A program made the position numbers and the translations under genes. From Rickettsiales bacterium (GTDB taxonomy: Bacteria > Pseudomonadota > Alphaproteobacteria > Rickettsiales > UBA998): a DNA stretch of 64,000 nt. Each line of letters begins with the position of its first letter. Within the stretch, counting starts at the first letter, position 1. The stretch covers positions 1 through 64,000 of the forward strand of contig JANQNR010000004.1 of the NCBI GenBank assembly GCA_028279475.1, read 5' to 3'. Of the stretch, positions 61,947 through 64,000 are shown in pieces. The notes beneath the pieces are model-generated. The model saw only the letters and a list, made by a program, of their open reading frames with translations, was not told the DNA's origin and did not search any database.

Positions 61947-62615
61947 ATGACGCTCTCCCATCAGTGCCGTACCGATACGCAGATGGGTGGCGCCGAAGCG
62001 AATGGCTGTTTGGTAATCATCACTCATGCCCATGCTGAGACAGGGAAATGCATATTTTTCTTTTAGCTTTTTCATAAGTGCATAATAAGGCGCAGGGGGT
62101 TCATCGGCAGGGGGAATACACATCAATCCTTCAAGTTGAAGATTGGGCAACGCCTTACAGTGTGTAACCAATGCTTCCAATTCATTGGGTTTGACGCCCG
62201 ACTTTTGCGGTTCCTCACCAATGTTGACCTGGATCATGCAGCGCTGGCATTTACCTTGTATGGCAGCTGCATGGTTGATGGTATCGGCCAGTTTTTCCCG
62301 GTCCACCGTTTCTATGACATCAAACAGGGCAAGCGCCTGCTTTACCTTGTTCGTTTGGAGGGGGCCGATCATATGAAGTTCTCTGTCCGGGGATGCTGTT
62401 TTCAATTCAGGCCAGTATTTTGCTGCATCTTGTACACGATTTTCGGCAAAAAAACGATGCCCGGATGCTATGAGAGCCTTGATCTTATCTAGTGGTTGTT
62501 GTTTGGTAACGGCTAATAACAAGATATTGGGTTCTGCCAGTAACATCTGTTGCTGCTGTGCGTCAATCTCGCATAGTAGTTGGTGATAAACGTAGTCAAT
62601 AGAATCATAATTCAT
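61929..62615 (-). CDS. yggS: YggS family PLP homeostasis protein
   Basis: 228 residues. PLP-binding TIM-barrel protein without known catalysis; balances PLP and amino-acid pools. LLAVTKQQPLDKIKALI holds the PLP Lys, then FAENRVQDAAKYW, LHMIGPLQTNKVKQAL, MIQVNIGEEPQKSG, LEGLMCIPP, SMGMSDDYQTAIRFGATHLR and IGTALMGERHY. Homologues end at about GARDYS; here the family A repeat adds SSST and the stop. Confidence 0.95.
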   Translation of the reverse strand: MNYDSIDYVYHQLLCEIDAQQQQMLLAEPNILLLAVTKQQPLDKIKALIASGHRFFAENRVQDAAKYWPELKTASPDRELHMIGPLQTNKVKQALALFDVIETVDREKLADTINHAAAIQGKCQRCMIQVNIGEEPQKSGVKPNELEALVTHCKALPNLQLEGLMCIPPADEPPAPYYALMKKLKEKYAFPCLSMGMSDDYQTAIRFGATHLRIGTALMGERHYSSST

Positions 62616-62838
62616 TGTATTTTATGTGTATTTATATATTTTCTTGCTTCTTAAACCGAATCTTAACTGTTGTGTGATAGCAACAGTCACGGTTTCCGAT
62701 CCCGATTTTTGTAGAAAAAACTTTCCTTACGGTTGGATGTTGTTATAAGTGCCCGTATATATGGGTGCAAGGACGCGCTCGACGCGTGACCCATTAGTGT
62801 TTAACAACAAACGTGTAATTAAGTATAGGATGAAAATC

Positions 62839-63948
62839 ATGAAAAAAATATTACTCGGAACGACTGGGCTGGTAGCTGCTGCAATGTTCGCAAATGCTGC
62901 AACAGCGCAGACGCCAAAAGTAACAATCGGTGGTTTTGCTGATTTCCAGGCTGGATTCGTTAGCGATGATCTGGATGGAAGTGAGCGTTCTCACGGATTC
63001 CGCAACGATACAGAAGTGTCTGTACGTGTTGATGGTAAATCAGATGCAGGACTGGGTTATGGTGCTGTAATCGATCTGGAAGCTGACGTCAGTGCTGATG
63101 CAGATGGCGAAGGTGTAAACGCGTCTCGTACCTATGTATATTTAGAAGGTAATTTCGGTCGCTTTGAGCTTGGTTCTAACCAAGGTGCAGGTGCGACTAT
63201 GCGTGTCGATGCTTCAAGTCTGGCAGTTGCTACTGGTGGTATTGACGGTGCATGGACGTATTTTGCTAACAGCCCAGCTGGCGTTCCTTTTATCACAACG
63301 CCTTCTCTGCCGCTTGAGCATGGTTCTCTGCTAGCACTGGGTGGTGAGACTACAGATAACGTAAGCAAGATTACTTATTACTCTCCACGCTACTCCGGTT
63401 TCCAACTGGGTATTTCATACCAGCCTGATTTTGCTGACCGCGGTCAGTTGACCAGCCTGACAGATGTTGATGCCGGTGAATCTGGTGAAAATCTGGATGT
63501 TGGTGTGAACTATGAAGGTCAATGGGGCGAAGTTTCTGCCGCTGCTGCTGTAACTGGTCAGTTCGGTGATGGTGAAACTGCTGCCACTGAAGATCTTGGC
63601 GCTTGGAATGCTGGCCTGAATCTGGGTTATGCAGGTTTCCAACTGGCCGGTTCTTATGGTGACTGGGATGACAGTCTTGGCGCAAGCAGCACCGATGGTG
63701 ACTACTGGACACTGGGTCTGGGTTATTCTTATGGCGCGTTTGGTGCATCTGCTACTTACATGGATAGTTCCTATGAAGTAGGTGGTGCGGATAACGACTT
63801 TGATAACCTGGTATTAGGTGCTGACTACCAGTTGGCTCCAGGTCTGGTTCCGTATGCTGAGCTGAGTTTCTATGACTTCGATGCTGCTGGTACGGCATCT
63901 GATAATGACGGTACAGTCTTTATCCTGGGTACTCAGCTGTCCTTCTAA
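62839..63948 (+). CDS. outer-membrane porin (Porin_4-like)
   Basis: 369 residues. MKKILLGTTGLVAAAMFANA signal cut at ATAQ; then VTIGGFADFQAGFVSDD, and a run of beta strands with acidic turns, ending FILGTQLSF with terminal Phe. General diffusion pore. ATG 62839 has AGGATGAAAATC before it (AGGA at good distance); ATG 62830 is also in frame. 223 bp of upstream sequence with a hairpin ACTGTTG/CAACAGT (62666-62687) suggests its own regulated promoter. Confidence 0.93.
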   Translation: MKKILLGTTGLVAAAMFANAATAQTPKVTIGGFADFQAGFVSDDLDGSERSHGFRNDTEVSVRVDGKSDAGLGYGAVIDLEADVSADADGEGVNASRTYVYLEGNFGRFELGSNQGAGATMRVDASSLAVATGGIDGAWTYFANSPAGVPFITTPSLPLEHGSLLALGGETTDNVSKITYYSPRYSGFQLGISYQPDFADRGQLTSLTDVDAGESGENLDVGVNYEGQWGEVSAAAAVTGQFGDGETAATEDLGAWNAGLNLGYAGFQLAGSYGDWDDSLGASSTDGDYWTLGLGYSYGAFGASATYMDSSYEVGGADNDFDNLVLGADYQLAPGLVPYAELSFYDFDAAGTASDNDGTVFILGTQLSF

Positions 63949-63966
63949 TCGTTGGATAGTACGAAG

Positions 63967-63999
63967 AAAAGGCGGCTCTGATGTGAGTCGCCTTTTTTT
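63967..63999 (+). terminator. rho-independent terminator after the porin gene
   Basis: AAAAGGCGGCTC, loop TGATGT, GAGTCGCC and a T7 run; one mismatched pair. Confidence 0.92.
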
Positions 64000-64000
64000 A

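Noticed and set aside
1-64000. CRISPR array, prophage, IS transposase or replication origin
   Set aside because: No regularly spaced direct repeats, no phage structural genes, no transposase or integrase motifs and no cluster of DnaA-type boxes were found.

Overview
The window reads as chromosomal DNA of a Gram-negative alphaproteobacterium of moderate GC content. Support comes from the alphaproteobacterial form of DksA with a single cysteine, a type II citrate synthase, ComM, a Porin_4-like porin, two signal-peptide outer-membrane barrels and UDP-sugar/exopolysaccharide genes. I cannot name the genus. There is no phage, IS transposase or CRISPR array, but small palindromic repeats are abundant.

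Layout. 0-6.8 kb: a YafQ/DinJ toxin-antitoxin pair, lspA, a methyltransferase, gltA, an unknown glycine-rich membrane protein, an Xre-like regulator, a DUF1294 protein and folP. 6.8-15.3 kb: a PAS histidine kinase, an M17 aminopeptidase with a MarR-like regulator, a GYF_2-like membrane protein, a second YafQ/DinJ pair, ychF, tgt, tRNA-Pro(GGG), an orphan prepilin and a VOC protein. 15.4-20.6 kb: a two-gene outer-membrane/DUF2946 unit (possibly copper related), then lepA split into two pieces by about 1 kb carrying a PQ-loop-like membrane protein on the other strand, then an AlkA-like glycosylase. 20.6-28.9 kb: a PL5 alginate-lyase-like protein without signal peptide, a membrane histidine kinase, a nested pair of repeat elements, comM, a J-domain-like protein and recJ. 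29-37.7 kb: a secreted RTX repeat protein, rplY-pth-thiD-miaA, a PPP-family phosphatase, galU, an EEP-family enzyme and an outer-membrane barrel. 38-48.3 kb: tRNA-Leu(UAA) and a surface-polysaccharide locus (pyruvyltransferase-like, four GT2 enzymes, a Wzx-type flippase, ExoD, an initiating sugar-phosphate transferase, ugd). 48.4-53 kb: an alpha/beta hydrolase, anmK, a three-repeat protein resembling effector-associated (death-like) domains, a second M17 aminopeptidase and dksA. 53.3-64 kb: a four-gene prepilin operon in which three prepilins carry a C-terminal seven-bladed RCC1-like propeller, a divergent PAS/degenerate-GGDEF/EAL protein, yggS and a porin.

Four things stand out: (i) the prepilin-RCC1 operon, opposite a c-di-GMP-type regulator; (ii) the interruption of lepA exactly in the linker between the G domain and domain II; (iii) two families of small hairpin repeats (TATAGCAGTT ends and ATACTCG ends) that sit side by side, one copy of the second being interrupted by a 278-bp inverted-repeat element with interlocked internal repeats; (iv) the effector-associated-domain-like protein. 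The polysaccharide genes, galU, ugd, the flippase and the PL5-like protein together suggest an acidic surface glycan; anmK recycles peptidoglycan sugar.
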